This document shows positions 32,492-40,116 of a DNA stretch of 64,000 nucleotides, piece by piece. The position numbers and the translations under genes are program-made. The stretch's first letter is position 1. Every line of letters begins with the position of its first letter. The notes under the pieces were generated by a model. That model did no database searches. It saw only the letters and a program-made list of their open reading frames with translations, and was not told the origin of the DNA. Source of the stretch: Streptomyces coacervatus (GTDB lineage: Bacteria > Actinomycetota > Actinomycetes > Streptomycetales > Streptomycetaceae); contig NZ_JARHTP010000027.1 of the NCBI RefSeq assembly GCF_029223485.1, positions 62,001-126,000 on the forward strand. Reading direction: 5' to 3'.

Positions 32492-34191
32492 CCGCGCCGA
32501 CTGTGACGGACACCTGCGAGGCGGAGCTGCTCACCCGCGTGCTCGGCGCCCTGCTGCGCGAGGACGTGGTCGGGCTGCGCAGCCGCAGCACACTCGTACA
32601 CCGGCCGGACGGCGACTGGCTGCGGCTGCCCACCGCCGATGACGCCCTGCTGCTTCCCGTCTCCGAGGACGGCTACCAGTGCGAGTTCCGGGCCCGGCTG
32701 CCCCTGCTCGCCCGCGAGTCGGACGGTTCCGAGCTGACCTCGCATGAGACCGTGCTCGGCGCGCTGCGTGAACTCGCCGAGCCCGTGGACCGCGACGGCT
32801 TCGACGCGTTCGCCGAGGAGTGCCGTCAGACCCTGGACACGATGCGGCTGCACACGCGGACACGGGACGAGGTCGGCCGGCGGCTCACCGAACGGTACGG
32901 GGACGACCCGGCCGGGTGGACGGGGACGGCGTACGACACCCTTGCAGCCCGCCTCGACCACCCCGTCTACCCGACCGCCCGCGGCCGCTCCGGGCTCGCC
33001 GAGGACCAACTCCGGTCATACGCACCGGAGTTCCATCCCCGTTTCGCCCTGCGCTGGCTCGCCGTACCGCGCGACGCCGTGACCGTGACCGGCCCGCTGC
33101 CGGAGTTGTGGCCGACTCCCGCGCGGCTCGGTCTGCCCGAGGTGGAGCAGACCCATGTGGCGCTGCCCGTCCACCCGTTGACCGTGGGCGCGCCACTCGA
33201 CGAGGCCCTGCGGACCACCGGTCTCGCGGGCCGTGCGCTGCTCGCCGAGCACGCGCACCTCGAAGTCGTGCCGACGCTCTCGATGCGCACGGTGGCGGTG
33301 GCCGCGGATCCGTCCCTGCACCTCAAACTCCCCCTGGCGACGGCCACGTTGGGCCTGCGCAACAAGCGCTCCATCAAGCCGGGCACACTCGTCGACGGCG
33401 CGGCGGGGCAGCGGCTGGTGGAGGCGGTGATCGCACGCGAGCCGCGCTTCCGGGACACGATCCTGCACGCCGACGAGACCACGTACGCGCACGCCGGGCA
33501 CGAACTCCTCGCAGTCCTGTGCCGCCGCTTCCCGGCCGCCCTCGGGGACTCCGTCGTCGTACCGCTGGCCGCGCTCCTCGCCGAGGCACCCGGCGGGCGG
33601 CTGGTCCTCGACCACCTGGCCGACCGCTTCTACGACGGCGATCCGCTGGCCCTGCTGGATGCCTGTCTTACGCTGCTGTTCGACTGGCAGACCACGCTGT
33701 TCGGCTACGGCATCGCGCTGGAGTCGCATCAGCAGAATGTCTCGCTGGTGCTGGGTCCTGGCAGTCCCCGGTTGCTGTTCAAGGACAACGACGGGCCCCG
33801 CATCAACGCCGCACGGCTGGAGTCCGTACTGCCCGGGCCGTGGGGTTTCGACGACCCGCGGACGTTCACCGCCGGGGACGGGCCGGTAGCCGACGTGTTC
33901 GCCACCATCACGGTCCATCTGTGCGCGGGGGCCTACGCGTTCGGGCTCACCGAGCACCGGGACGCGCTGCTGGCGCTCGTACGCGAACGGCTCACGGAGG
34001 CCGTCGACCGGCTCGGTGGTGACGCGGGGGCGGTTCTGCGTGCGCATGTCCTTCAGGCGCCGCGGTTGCCGGTCAAGGCGATGGTCACGGCCGGCACGCT
34101 GCTCAGCAAGGAGCGCTCGGGAGCCGCGGACGTCAACAAGCACTACACGAGCGGCCCCAACTACCTGCTGTCCGGCGGGGGTTCGGCATGA
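32488..34191 (+). CDS. IucA/IucC family siderophore synthetase 1
   Basis: 567 residues from GTG 32488 (overlapping the previous TGA). The NIS-synthetase layout is present: the N-terminal helical part, then ALPVHPLTVGAPLDEAL, VVPTLSMRTVAV, HLKLPLATATLGLRNKRSIKPGTLVDG, the middle TLLFDWQTTLFGYGIALESHQQNVSLVLG and RLLFKDNDGPR, and the C-terminal FerF-like reductase-type region. The usual HPWQ nucleotide motif reads HPLT here, a deviation from the second synthetase, which has HPWQ. The enzyme adenylates a carboxylate (typically citrate or alpha-ketoglutarate) and couples it to an amine or alcohol. Confidence 0.88.
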   Translation: MTAPTVTDTCEAELLTRVLGALLREDVVGLRSRSTLVHRPDGDWLRLPTADDALLLPVSEDGYQCEFRARLPLLARESDGSELTSHETVLGALRELAEPVDRDGFDAFAEECRQTLDTMRLHTRTRDEVGRRLTERYGDDPAGWTGTAYDTLAARLDHPVYPTARGRSGLAEDQLRSYAPEFHPRFALRWLAVPRDAVTVTGPLPELWPTPARLGLPEVEQTHVALPVHPLTVGAPLDEALRTTGLAGRALLAEHAHLEVVPTLSMRTVAVAADPSLHLKLPLATATLGLRNKRSIKPGTLVDGAAGQRLVEAVIAREPRFRDTILHADETTYAHAGHELLAVLCRRFPAALGDSVVVPLAALLAEAPGGRLVLDHLADRFYDGDPLALLDACLTLLFDWQTTLFGYGIALESHQQNVSLVLGPGSPRLLFKDNDGPRINAARLESVLPGPWGFDDPRTFTAGDGPVADVFATITVHLCAGAYAFGLTEHRDALLALVRERLTEAVDRLGGDAGAVLRAHVLQAPRLPVKAMVTAGTLLSKERSGAADVNKHYTSGPNYLLSGGGSA

Positions 34192-35390
34192 GCACCGAGA
34201 CTCTGCGGATGCCGGGTACGGCGTTCAGCCGCGGGCATGTGCAAGCGGTGGCGGGCTGCTACTTCGTGGCCTCCTTCGCGGCGCTCGGGCTGCCGCCGTA
34301 TCTCACGCAGATCCTCCCGGAGCTGGGGGACCACGAAGCCCGCTGGGCAGGGGTGCTGTACGTCGTCCCGACCGTGTTCGGCGCGCTGGGCGCCCCGCTG
34401 TGGGGGCGGCTCGCCGACCGGCACGGCCGTAAACGGCTGCTGCTGCGCGCCCAGTTGGGACTGGCCGTGGCCTTCCTGCTCGCGGGCTGGGCGGACTCCC
34501 TGGCCACGTTCACCGTGGCGCTGGTGCTGCAGGGCATCCTGGGCGGCACGTTCGCCGCGTCCAACGGATACCTGGGCGCCGCCCTGGAGGGGCCTGCCCT
34601 GTCCAAGGCACTGACCTTGATGCAGGGCAGCGCGCGGGCCGCGCTGGTCGTCGCGCCGATAGTGGTCGGCTCGCTGTCGGGCTGGCTGTCCCCGCACCGT
34701 CAGTACGCCCTGCTCGCCGTACTGCCGCTCACCGCAGCCCTGTTGCTGGCGGCACTGCCTGAACCGGATTCCGGCGCGGAGGAGTTGGAGAGCGCCCCCG
34801 CGACGACCGCCGCGGACGAGCCGCCGCTGATCTCGCTCAAGGCCCTGTACGCCTTGGAGTTCGCCTTCGTGTTCTCCACCGTCATCTCCTTCCCCTACTT
34901 GATCGCCCTCGTCGACGACCGCCTCCCGGGCACGTCGCCGACTCTCTCCGGAGTGCTGTTCGCCCTCCCCCACCTGTGCTACCTGGTGTCGGCGCTCGCC
35001 GTGCACTCCGCCTTCCACAGCCGCCCCCGGACCGGGATCGCGCTCGGCTTCGCCTGCATCGCGCTCGGGCTCGCCGGGCACGGGGTCGCAGGTTCGCTGC
35101 CCGCGCTGATCGCCGTGCGGCTGCTGCTGGGCGCGGGCCTCACCCTCGGCCTGGTGTGCCTGTCGGTGCTGGCCGCCGACTGTGCCAAGGGCCGGGCGCC
35201 GGGCGGCATGTTCGGCTCGCTGGAGTTCTTCTCCAAGGCCGGCGCGGTCGCAGCCGGCCTGGCCGCGGCTGCGGGCAGCGCCCGCTTCGGCCCGGCCGCA
35301 CCGGTGCTGACCGGCAGCGCGGCCGCCGCCGTCACCGTACTGGCCACTCTCCTCCCCCCGCTGACCCCCCGCACCCGCAGGAGCCGCTGA
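34188..35390 (+). CDS. MFS exporter, siderophore efflux
   Basis: 400 residues with 12 predicted helices. The MFS motif A is WGRLADRHGRKRLL between helices 2 and 3. Other segments are VLYVVPTVFGALGAPL, LALVLQGILGGTFAASNGYLGA and CLSVLAADCAKGRAPGGMFGSLEFFSKAGAVAAGLAAAAG. The gene is sandwiched between two siderophore synthetase genes with ATGA and TGATG overlaps, so it must be made together with them. Staphyloferrin loci contain an MFS exporter in the same kind of position. It would export the finished siderophore out of the cytoplasm. Confidence 0.88.
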   Translation: MSTETLRMPGTAFSRGHVQAVAGCYFVASFAALGLPPYLTQILPELGDHEARWAGVLYVVPTVFGALGAPLWGRLADRHGRKRLLLRAQLGLAVAFLLAGWADSLATFTVALVLQGILGGTFAASNGYLGAALEGPALSKALTLMQGSARAALVVAPIVVGSLSGWLSPHRQYALLAVLPLTAALLLAALPEPDSGAEELESAPATTAADEPPLISLKALYALEFAFVFSTVISFPYLIALVDDRLPGTSPTLSGVLFALPHLCYLVSALAVHSAFHSRPRTGIALGFACIALGLAGHGVAGSLPALIAVRLLLGAGLTLGLVCLSVLAADCAKGRAPGGMFGSLEFFSKAGAVAAGLAAAAGSARFGPAAPVLTGSAAAAVTVLATLLPPLTPRTRRSR

Positions 35391-37162
35391 TGCCCTCGCT
35401 GACCCGCCCCGAGACCTCGTCCGGGGGGACCCCCGTCTCGCTTCGCTCGCCCGGGAGTTCCGCCGCGCCCGCCGAACTCCCCTCCGCCGACGACGCGGTG
35501 GCCCACACGCTCCTCAACTGCCTGCTACGAGAGGTATCGGGACCCGAGCGCCAGTCGGTCGTCGCCGACGGCCGGCTGCTGCTGCGACTGCCGCGCCGCG
35601 GAGTGCTGCTGCGCGTCGCGCTGCGCCGCACCTCGCTGCTGGGCGCGCACCGGTTCACCGGCCCCGTGAGCGAACAGGGCGACGACGGCTGGTCGGAGGT
35701 GGACTGGCGGCGTCTGGCCGAGTACACGCACGACGAGCTGTCGCTGCGCACCGGCGTGCGCAACGAGGAGTTCCTGGAGCAGATCGCCTCCAGCCACGGC
35801 GCCATCTCCACCGCGCTCGCCGCCGGGCGCCCCGCCCGCATCCCCGACGACCGTCTCTCGGCCTACCTGGCCTCCGAGCAGTCGCTGCTGTTCGGGCACC
35901 GCTTCCACCCCACGCCCAAGGCCCGCACCGGCGATCCGCACGCCTGGTCCGCGTACGCGCCGGAGGTCGGCGCCTCCTTCCCGCTGCGGCACCTCGCCGT
36001 CCGCGCCGAACTGATCGCCGAGGAGTCCACGGACCCGTCGACGACCGCCCAGCTGGACGGAGTGCGCACGGACGTCCCGCAGGGCTACCGGCTGCTGCCC
36101 GCCCACCCCTGGCAGTACGAGACGCTCCGCACCCACCCGGCGCTGCGGGCCGCGCTCGACCGCGGCGACATCCTCGACCTGGGCCCGGGCGGACGCCCCT
36201 TCGCCGCCACCGCTTCGGTGCGCACGCTGTACGACGGGGAGACCTTCCTCAAGTTCAGCCTGAACGTCCGGATCACCAACTGCCTGCGCAAGAACAGCAG
36301 TTACGAGCTGTCCGGCGCCGTCGCCCTGACCCGCGCCCTGGCCCCGGCCTTCGCCGACCTGGCCGACCGCTTCCCCGGCAGCGCCGTGCTGCGCGAGCCC
36401 GCCTACCGCACGCTGGCCCTCCCCGGCCCGGACGGCACCCCCGACCGCGAGCTGTTCGAGGGCTTCGGTGTCATCGTCCGCGAGGGCCTGCCGCGCCGCC
36501 TCGCCCCGGGCACGGTTCCCCTCCTCGCGGCGGCCGTCGCCGACGAGTACCCGACCGGCGCGGCCCACATCTCCCGCCTCCTCGCCGGAGCGGACGTACG
36601 GACGACCCTCGCCTGGTGGTCCACCTACCTCGACCTGCTCGTCCCGCCCGTCCTGGCCGCCTACTTCGACCACGGTCTGGTCCTGGAACCCCACCTGCAG
36701 AACGTCCTGGTCTGCGTCGGCGCCGACGGCATGCCCGCCCAGGTCCTCTTCCGCGACCTGGAGGGCACCAAGCTGGTCCCCGAGCACCACGCCGACACCC
36801 TGGCCGCGCTGGAGCCCGAGGTCGCGGGCCCGATGACGTACGACGCACAGCGCGGCTGGGACCGGGTCGTGTACTGCCTGCTGGTCAACCACGTCGCCGA
36901 GCTGCTCGCCGCCCTCGCCGACCTGCATCCGCAGGCGGAGGCGGCCCTGTGGTCCCGGGTGCGCGCCACGCTCCGGAGGTACTCCGACCGCTACGGCTGC
37001 CCGCCGAGGCTGGCCGCCCTGCTCGCCGGGGTGCCACTGCCCGCCAAGGCCAACCTGCTGACCCGCTGGGAACGCAAGGCGGACCGGGAGGCCGGCTACG
37101 TCCGGCTGCCGTCCCCGCTCGCCGAGGACATCCTGCGCGACGCGAGCGGGAGCCCCCGATGA
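35390..37162 (+). CDS. IucA/IucC family siderophore synthetase 2
   Basis: 590 residues from ATG 35390 (TGATG overlap, AGGAG just upstream). Signature segments are YRLLPAHPWQYETLRTHPALRAAL, FAATASVRTLYDGETFLKFSLNVRITNCLRKNSSYELSGAV, VPPVLAAYFDHGLVLEPHLQNVLVCVG and VLFRDLEGTKLVPEHH, all classical NIS synthetase motifs. Two different synthetases usually attach two amines to the two ends of citrate, or act on a citrate monoamide. Residues 10-24 come from a repeat element (35421-35455) shared in inverted form with the decarboxylase gene. Confidence 0.9.
   Translation: MPSLTRPETSSGGTPVSLRSPGSSAAPAELPSADDAVAHTLLNCLLREVSGPERQSVVADGRLLLRLPRRGVLLRVALRRTSLLGAHRFTGPVSEQGDDGWSEVDWRRLAEYTHDELSLRTGVRNEEFLEQIASSHGAISTALAAGRPARIPDDRLSAYLASEQSLLFGHRFHPTPKARTGDPHAWSAYAPEVGASFPLRHLAVRAELIAEESTDPSTTAQLDGVRTDVPQGYRLLPAHPWQYETLRTHPALRAALDRGDILDLGPGGRPFAATASVRTLYDGETFLKFSLNVRITNCLRKNSSYELSGAVALTRALAPAFADLADRFPGSAVLREPAYRTLALPGPDGTPDRELFEGFGVIVREGLPRRLAPGTVPLLAAAVADEYPTGAAHISRLLAGADVRTTLAWWSTYLDLLVPPVLAAYFDHGLVLEPHLQNVLVCVGADGMPAQVLFRDLEGTKLVPEHHADTLAALEPEVAGPMTYDAQRGWDRVVYCLLVNHVAELLAALADLHPQAEAALWSRVRATLRRYSDRYGCPPRLAALLAGVPLPAKANLLTRWERKADREAGYVRLPSPLAEDILRDASGSPR
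35421..35455 (+). repeat. Small GC-rich palindromic element inside the second synthetase gene
   Basis: The 14-base CCGGGGGGACCCCC (35421-35434) is the exact reverse complement of 38181-38194 in the decarboxylase gene. A Gly/Ser/Arg-coding tail (CTCGCTTCGCTCGCCCGGG) follows. It is in frame and adds a short disordered stretch. It resembles small palindromic elements common in streptomycete genomes. Confidence 0.55.
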
Positions 37163-38406
37163 CCGACCCGACGCCCGCCGTCCGCGACCGTGTCCTGTCC
37201 CTGTCGTCGGCCGAACTGCCCGCCTACGTCTACGACTTGGCGGCACTGCGCGCGCATGCCGCCGCCGTCCGGGCCGCCCTGCCCGAGCGGGTCGAGGTGT
37301 ACTACGCCGCCAAGGCCAACCCGGAGCCGGAGATCCTCGGCGCGCTCGGCCCGTACGTCGACGGCTACGAGGTCTCCTCGGGCGGTGAACTCGCCCATGT
37401 GGCCAAGGCGGTGCCGGGCCGGCCGCTCGCCTTCGGCGGTCCCGGCAAGACGCCGGACGAGGTGCGGGCCGCGCTGGAGCTCGGCGTCGACCGGTTCCAT
37501 GTGGAGAGCGGGTACGAGCTGCGCATGCTGGCCGAACTGGCGCGGACGTGCGCGCCGGGGCGGCGGGTGGCGGTGCTGGTGCGCGTGAATCTGCCGGTCG
37601 CGGACGGCTCCCTGGCGGGCAGTTCGCTGGCGATGGGGGGCCGCCCGACGCCGTTCGGCTTGGATCCGGTACAGGCCGTCGAGGCGGTCCGGGCTCTTGC
37701 CGACGGCACGTACCCGCATCTCGAACTGCGCGGCATTCACGCGCACTTGGCCAGTGGCCTTCAGGCGGCGGAGCAGCTGGCGGTGGCCGAGTCCGTCGTA
37801 TCGTGGGCGACGGGTCTCGGTGTTCCGCTCGCCGAGGTGAACGTCGGCGGAGGCATGACCGTGGACTACACAGCCCCCGACCGCCGCTTCGACTGGGCCG
37901 CGTACGGCAACGGGCTCGCCCGCCTGACCCAGGCGCACCCCGGGCTGACCCTGCGCATCGAGCCGGGGCGGGCGCTGACGGCGTACTGCGGCTGGTACGC
38001 CACCGAGGTGCTGGACGTGAAGCACAGCCACGGCGAGGAGTTCGCGGTCGTCCGCGGCGGCACCCATCACCTCCGGACCCCGGCGACGAAGGGACACGAC
38101 CAGCCCTGCACCGTGCTGAAGGTGGACGCCTGGCCGCACCCGTGGCCGCGGTCGTCCGCCGAGGACGACCGAAGGGAGATGGGGGTCCCCCCGGCCGAAG
38201 GCTGGGGGAAGGTCACAGTGGCCGGGCAGCTGTGCACCCCGAAGGACGTCCTGGCCCGCCAGGTGCCCGCACCCGGACTCAGGGCCGGCGACCGGGTGGT
38301 GTTCTCACTGGCAGGCGCCTACGCATGGAACATCTCCCACCACGAATTCCTGATGCACCCCCGGCCCGGTTTCCACTTCCTTCACCATTCAACCGGAGGG
38401 CTGTGA
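37159..38406 (+). CDS. PLP-dependent decarboxylase (diaminopimelate decarboxylase-like), siderophore biosynthesis
   Basis: 415 residues from an ATGA overlap. It is a fold-type III alanine racemase-like decarboxylase: the PLP lysine in VEVYYAAKANPEPEIL, SSGGELAHVAKAV, ELRGIHAHLASGLQAAEQ, NVGGGMTVDY, LRIEPGRALTAY and the C-terminal catalytic Cys in GQLCTPKDVLARQ. Relatives decarboxylate diaminopimelate, ornithine, lysine or, in staphyloferrin B synthesis, a citryl-diaminopropionate. It may act on a free amino acid or a citryl conjugate. Residues about 333-352 (DDRREMGVPPAEGWGK) are an in-frame insertion relative to the usual sequence. Being last in the five-gene overlap chain, it is part of siderophore assembly. 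Confidence 0.88.
   Translation: MTDPTPAVRDRVLSLSSAELPAYVYDLAALRAHAAAVRAALPERVEVYYAAKANPEPEILGALGPYVDGYEVSSGGELAHVAKAVPGRPLAFGGPGKTPDEVRAALELGVDRFHVESGYELRMLAELARTCAPGRRVAVLVRVNLPVADGSLAGSSLAMGGRPTPFGLDPVQAVEAVRALADGTYPHLELRGIHAHLASGLQAAEQLAVAESVVSWATGLGVPLAEVNVGGGMTVDYTAPDRRFDWAAYGNGLARLTQAHPGLTLRIEPGRALTAYCGWYATEVLDVKHSHGEEFAVVRGGTHHLRTPATKGHDQPCTVLKVDAWPHPWPRSSAEDDRREMGVPPAEGWGKVTVAGQLCTPKDVLARQVPAPGLRAGDRVVFSLAGAYAWNISHHEFLMHPRPGFHFLHHSTGGL
38177..38211 (+). repeat. Small GC-rich palindromic element inside the decarboxylase gene
   Basis: GGGGGTCCCCCCGG (38181-38194) and a CCGAAGGCTGGGGG tail fold back on each other. The exact reverse complement of the 14-mer occurs at 35421-35434. The element is in frame and encodes MGVPPAEGWG in a position where related decarboxylases appear to have fewer residues. 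Confidence 0.6.
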
Positions 38407-38427
38407 CCACAACCCGGCACGGTCACC

Positions 38428-38477
38428 GGCACAGCCAAAGGGCCGCCCGTGAAAAGGGGCGGCCCTTTGGCTGTGCC
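38428..38477 (+). terminator. Strong terminator after the siderophore operon
   Basis: A perfect 21-bp stem (38428-38448 with 38457-38477) with an 8-base loop sits 22 bases after the decarboxylase stop. The arms begin GGCACAGCC and end GGCTGTGCC. It also lies just past the end of the convergent small secreted protein gene and can serve both directions. Confidence 0.9.
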
Positions 38478-38503
38478 AGGACGTTCGATGCAGCGTCGGC
38501 CTG

Positions 38504-38794
38504 CTAGAAGCCCGGCAGCCCGCCAGGAGTCCCCATGCGGGCGACCCGGCCCATCTGCGCGAGGTTGTTGAGGCGGTTCAGCTGCTGCAGCTGCTCGGAC
38601 GGGCGCGGCACCTCTGACCTGCGCTCCGCCGGGATGCCGCTCTGGGCGAGTGCATCGAGCGTGGAGATCGGGTTGAGCTGGCTCGCATCCTTGTTCTGAA
38701 TGGTCGCATCGGACGCGCACGCGAGCGGGGCGGCAAGGGCGGTGATTCCTGCGGCGAGACCAACGGCAGCGACGATACGTCGTGTTGAGATCAT
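38504..38794 (-). CDS. Small secreted hypothetical protein, 96 aa
   Basis: The N-terminus is a signal peptide: MISTRRIVAAVGLAAGITALAAPLACASDA. The mature part (about 66 residues) is Asn/Gln/Leu-rich: TIQNKDASQLNPISTLDALAQSGIP, then PSEQLQQLNRLNNLAQMGRVARMG. No Cys pairs or known motif; I do not recognise a characterised family. The ATG at 38794 directly follows GGGGAG with tight spacing. It is convergent with the siderophore operon, and the 21-bp terminator sits between them. A secreted small helical protein is all that can be claimed. Confidence 0.7.
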   Translation of the reverse strand: MISTRRIVAAVGLAAGITALAAPLACASDATIQNKDASQLNPISTLDALAQSGIPAERRSEVPRPSEQLQQLNRLNNLAQMGRVARMGTPGGLPGF

Positions 38795-38977
38795 GCTCCC
38801 CACAACGGCACCGGGCCTCCGCCGGTCACGGCTCTGCCACGCCACTCACCCATCAGGGGCAGCGGTCCGGCTGCGGTCCGGCTGCGCTTGCCGAGGCTGC
38901 CGCGGCGGAGGAGTCTCGGAGGAAAGGCCCTTCGCGGCCCGCTCCTCAACGGGCCGCGGCCCTCGAGGGAGGTCATC

Positions 38978-39343
38978 ATGGGCACCACGGCAACCCCCGC
39001 CTTCAATGCCGACACCCTGCGCCGGGGTGTCGAGGGACACACCGCGGCAGATCTTCTGTCGCTCTACGCCGACGACGCGCAAGTGCGCATCGTGGACCGC
39101 AACACGCAGCCCAGCAAGCCCAGGGTCCTGCACGGTCGCGACGAAATAGGCGCACTGTTCAACGACATCTACAACCGCGACATGACGCACAAAGTGGACC
39201 AGTGCATCATCCAGGGCGACCACGCCGCCTACAGCCAGTCCTGCCAGTACGCGGACGGGACACGCGTCCTGGCCGAGTCGATGATCACGCTGCGCAACGG
39301 CAAGATCGCCGAAGAGGTCCTGATCCAGGCATGGGACGAGTAG
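38978..39343 (+). CDS. NTF2-like (SnoaL-type) protein, 121 aa
   Basis: 121 residues starting at ATG 38978 with GAGGGAGG 5 bases upstream. The fold is recognisable as nuclear transport factor 2-like: a helix (TLRRGVEGHTAADLLSLYADDAQVRIVDR), PRVLHGRDEIGALFNDIYNRDMTHKVDQ, then beta strands QGDHAAYSQSCQYADGTRVLAESMITLRNGKIAEEVLIQAWDE. Such small proteins act as isomerases, cyclases, limonene epoxide hydrolases or ligand-binding folds. It stands alone after the siderophore genes. Function unknown. Confidence 0.75.
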   Translation: MGTTATPAFNADTLRRGVEGHTAADLLSLYADDAQVRIVDRNTQPSKPRVLHGRDEIGALFNDIYNRDMTHKVDQCIIQGDHAAYSQSCQYADGTRVLAESMITLRNGKIAEEVLIQAWDE

Positions 39344-39649
39344 GAGGCAGAACCGGGAGGGTCCAGTTCACTTCCCACTTGACCTGGACCTTCTCGGCCC
39401 GTGCGGCCCTCGGGCGAGTACGTCCGGCCAAGCCTCGGCCCGCCACGGCACGACGGCTGGCATCCGTCGCCCTGCTGCGGTCGGTGCTCAGAGCGAGGCG
39501 GTCCCGCCCGCTTCCTGCTCCTCGGAAGCGGCGTGTCCTGCATCGGTGAGAGCGGCTCCCGACCGCCGTGGGGCTCGGTCAGCCTGAGGGCGGTCCGTGA
39601 CTGGCGCTGAGGTGGAGCACCACCGAGGAGCGGCCCCGAAGAGTCGATG
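39344..39649. other. Non-coding stretch with a small terminator-like hairpin
   Basis: About 300 bases without a supported gene. Positions 39360-39390 form a GGTCCAG-N17-CTGGACC hairpin just after the NTF2-like gene, probably its terminator. The remainder has no family-like open frame and includes the decayed upstream end of the folD relic. Confidence 0.45.
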
Positions 39650-40116
39650 CCGTGCGCCTGGACCGCTGCCGCAAGACCGGCATCGAGTCGCGCCAGGTGG
39701 AACTTCGCCGCCACGACGACCGAGGAACTCGTCGGCGCACTGTGCGCGTTGTCGAGGGACCCCGACGTGCACGGCATCCTGCTGCAGCACCCGATGGGCG
39801 AACACATCGACGAGCGGGCCGCATTCGAGGCGATCGCCCCTGAGAAGGATGTCGACGGCGTCACCTTCGCGTCCTTCGCCACGATGAGCTTCGGCCTGCC
39901 GGGTTTCGTCTCGTGCACGTCGGGCGGGATCATGCGGCTGCCCGACGAGAACGACGTCGACGTGTCCGGGAAGCGATGACGTACTGCCACTCCCGTACCC
40001 GGGACCTGTCGTCGGTGGTCCGGGAGGCGGACATCGTGGGCGGCGTCGGTCCGATGACGATCGCCACGCTGCTGGAGCAGACCGTCGACGCCGCCGCCCG
40101 GCAGCTCGGCGTGTGA
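39650..40116 (+). pseudogene. folD: folD relic (methylene-THF dehydrogenase/cyclohydrolase) with deletions and frameshifts
   Basis: Three pieces of one gene lie in shifted frames. VRLDRCRKTGIESRQVEL (39650-) is followed one frame over by TTEELVGALCALSRDPDVHGILLQHPMGEHID... EKDVDGVTFASFATMSFGLPGFVSCTSGGIMRLPDEN up to DVSGKR and a stop. After a deletion of the cofactor-loop region comes TYCHSRTRDLSSVVREADIV in another frame, joined directly to GGVGPMTIATLLEQTVDAAARQLGV. The N-terminal third is missing. Two internal deletions (about 25 and 60 codons) remove the Rossmann binding loop and the middle of the dehydrogenase domain. The family identity is clear from the HGILLQHP, CHSRT and GGVGPMT motifs. 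It is non-functional; FolD must come from another copy. Confidence 0.85.

Noticed and set aside
35525..37246. A 573-codon open frame on the minus strand
   Set aside because: It is the mirror of the second siderophore synthetase; the composition is low-complexity Gly/Arg/Val/Gln and no family motif appears.
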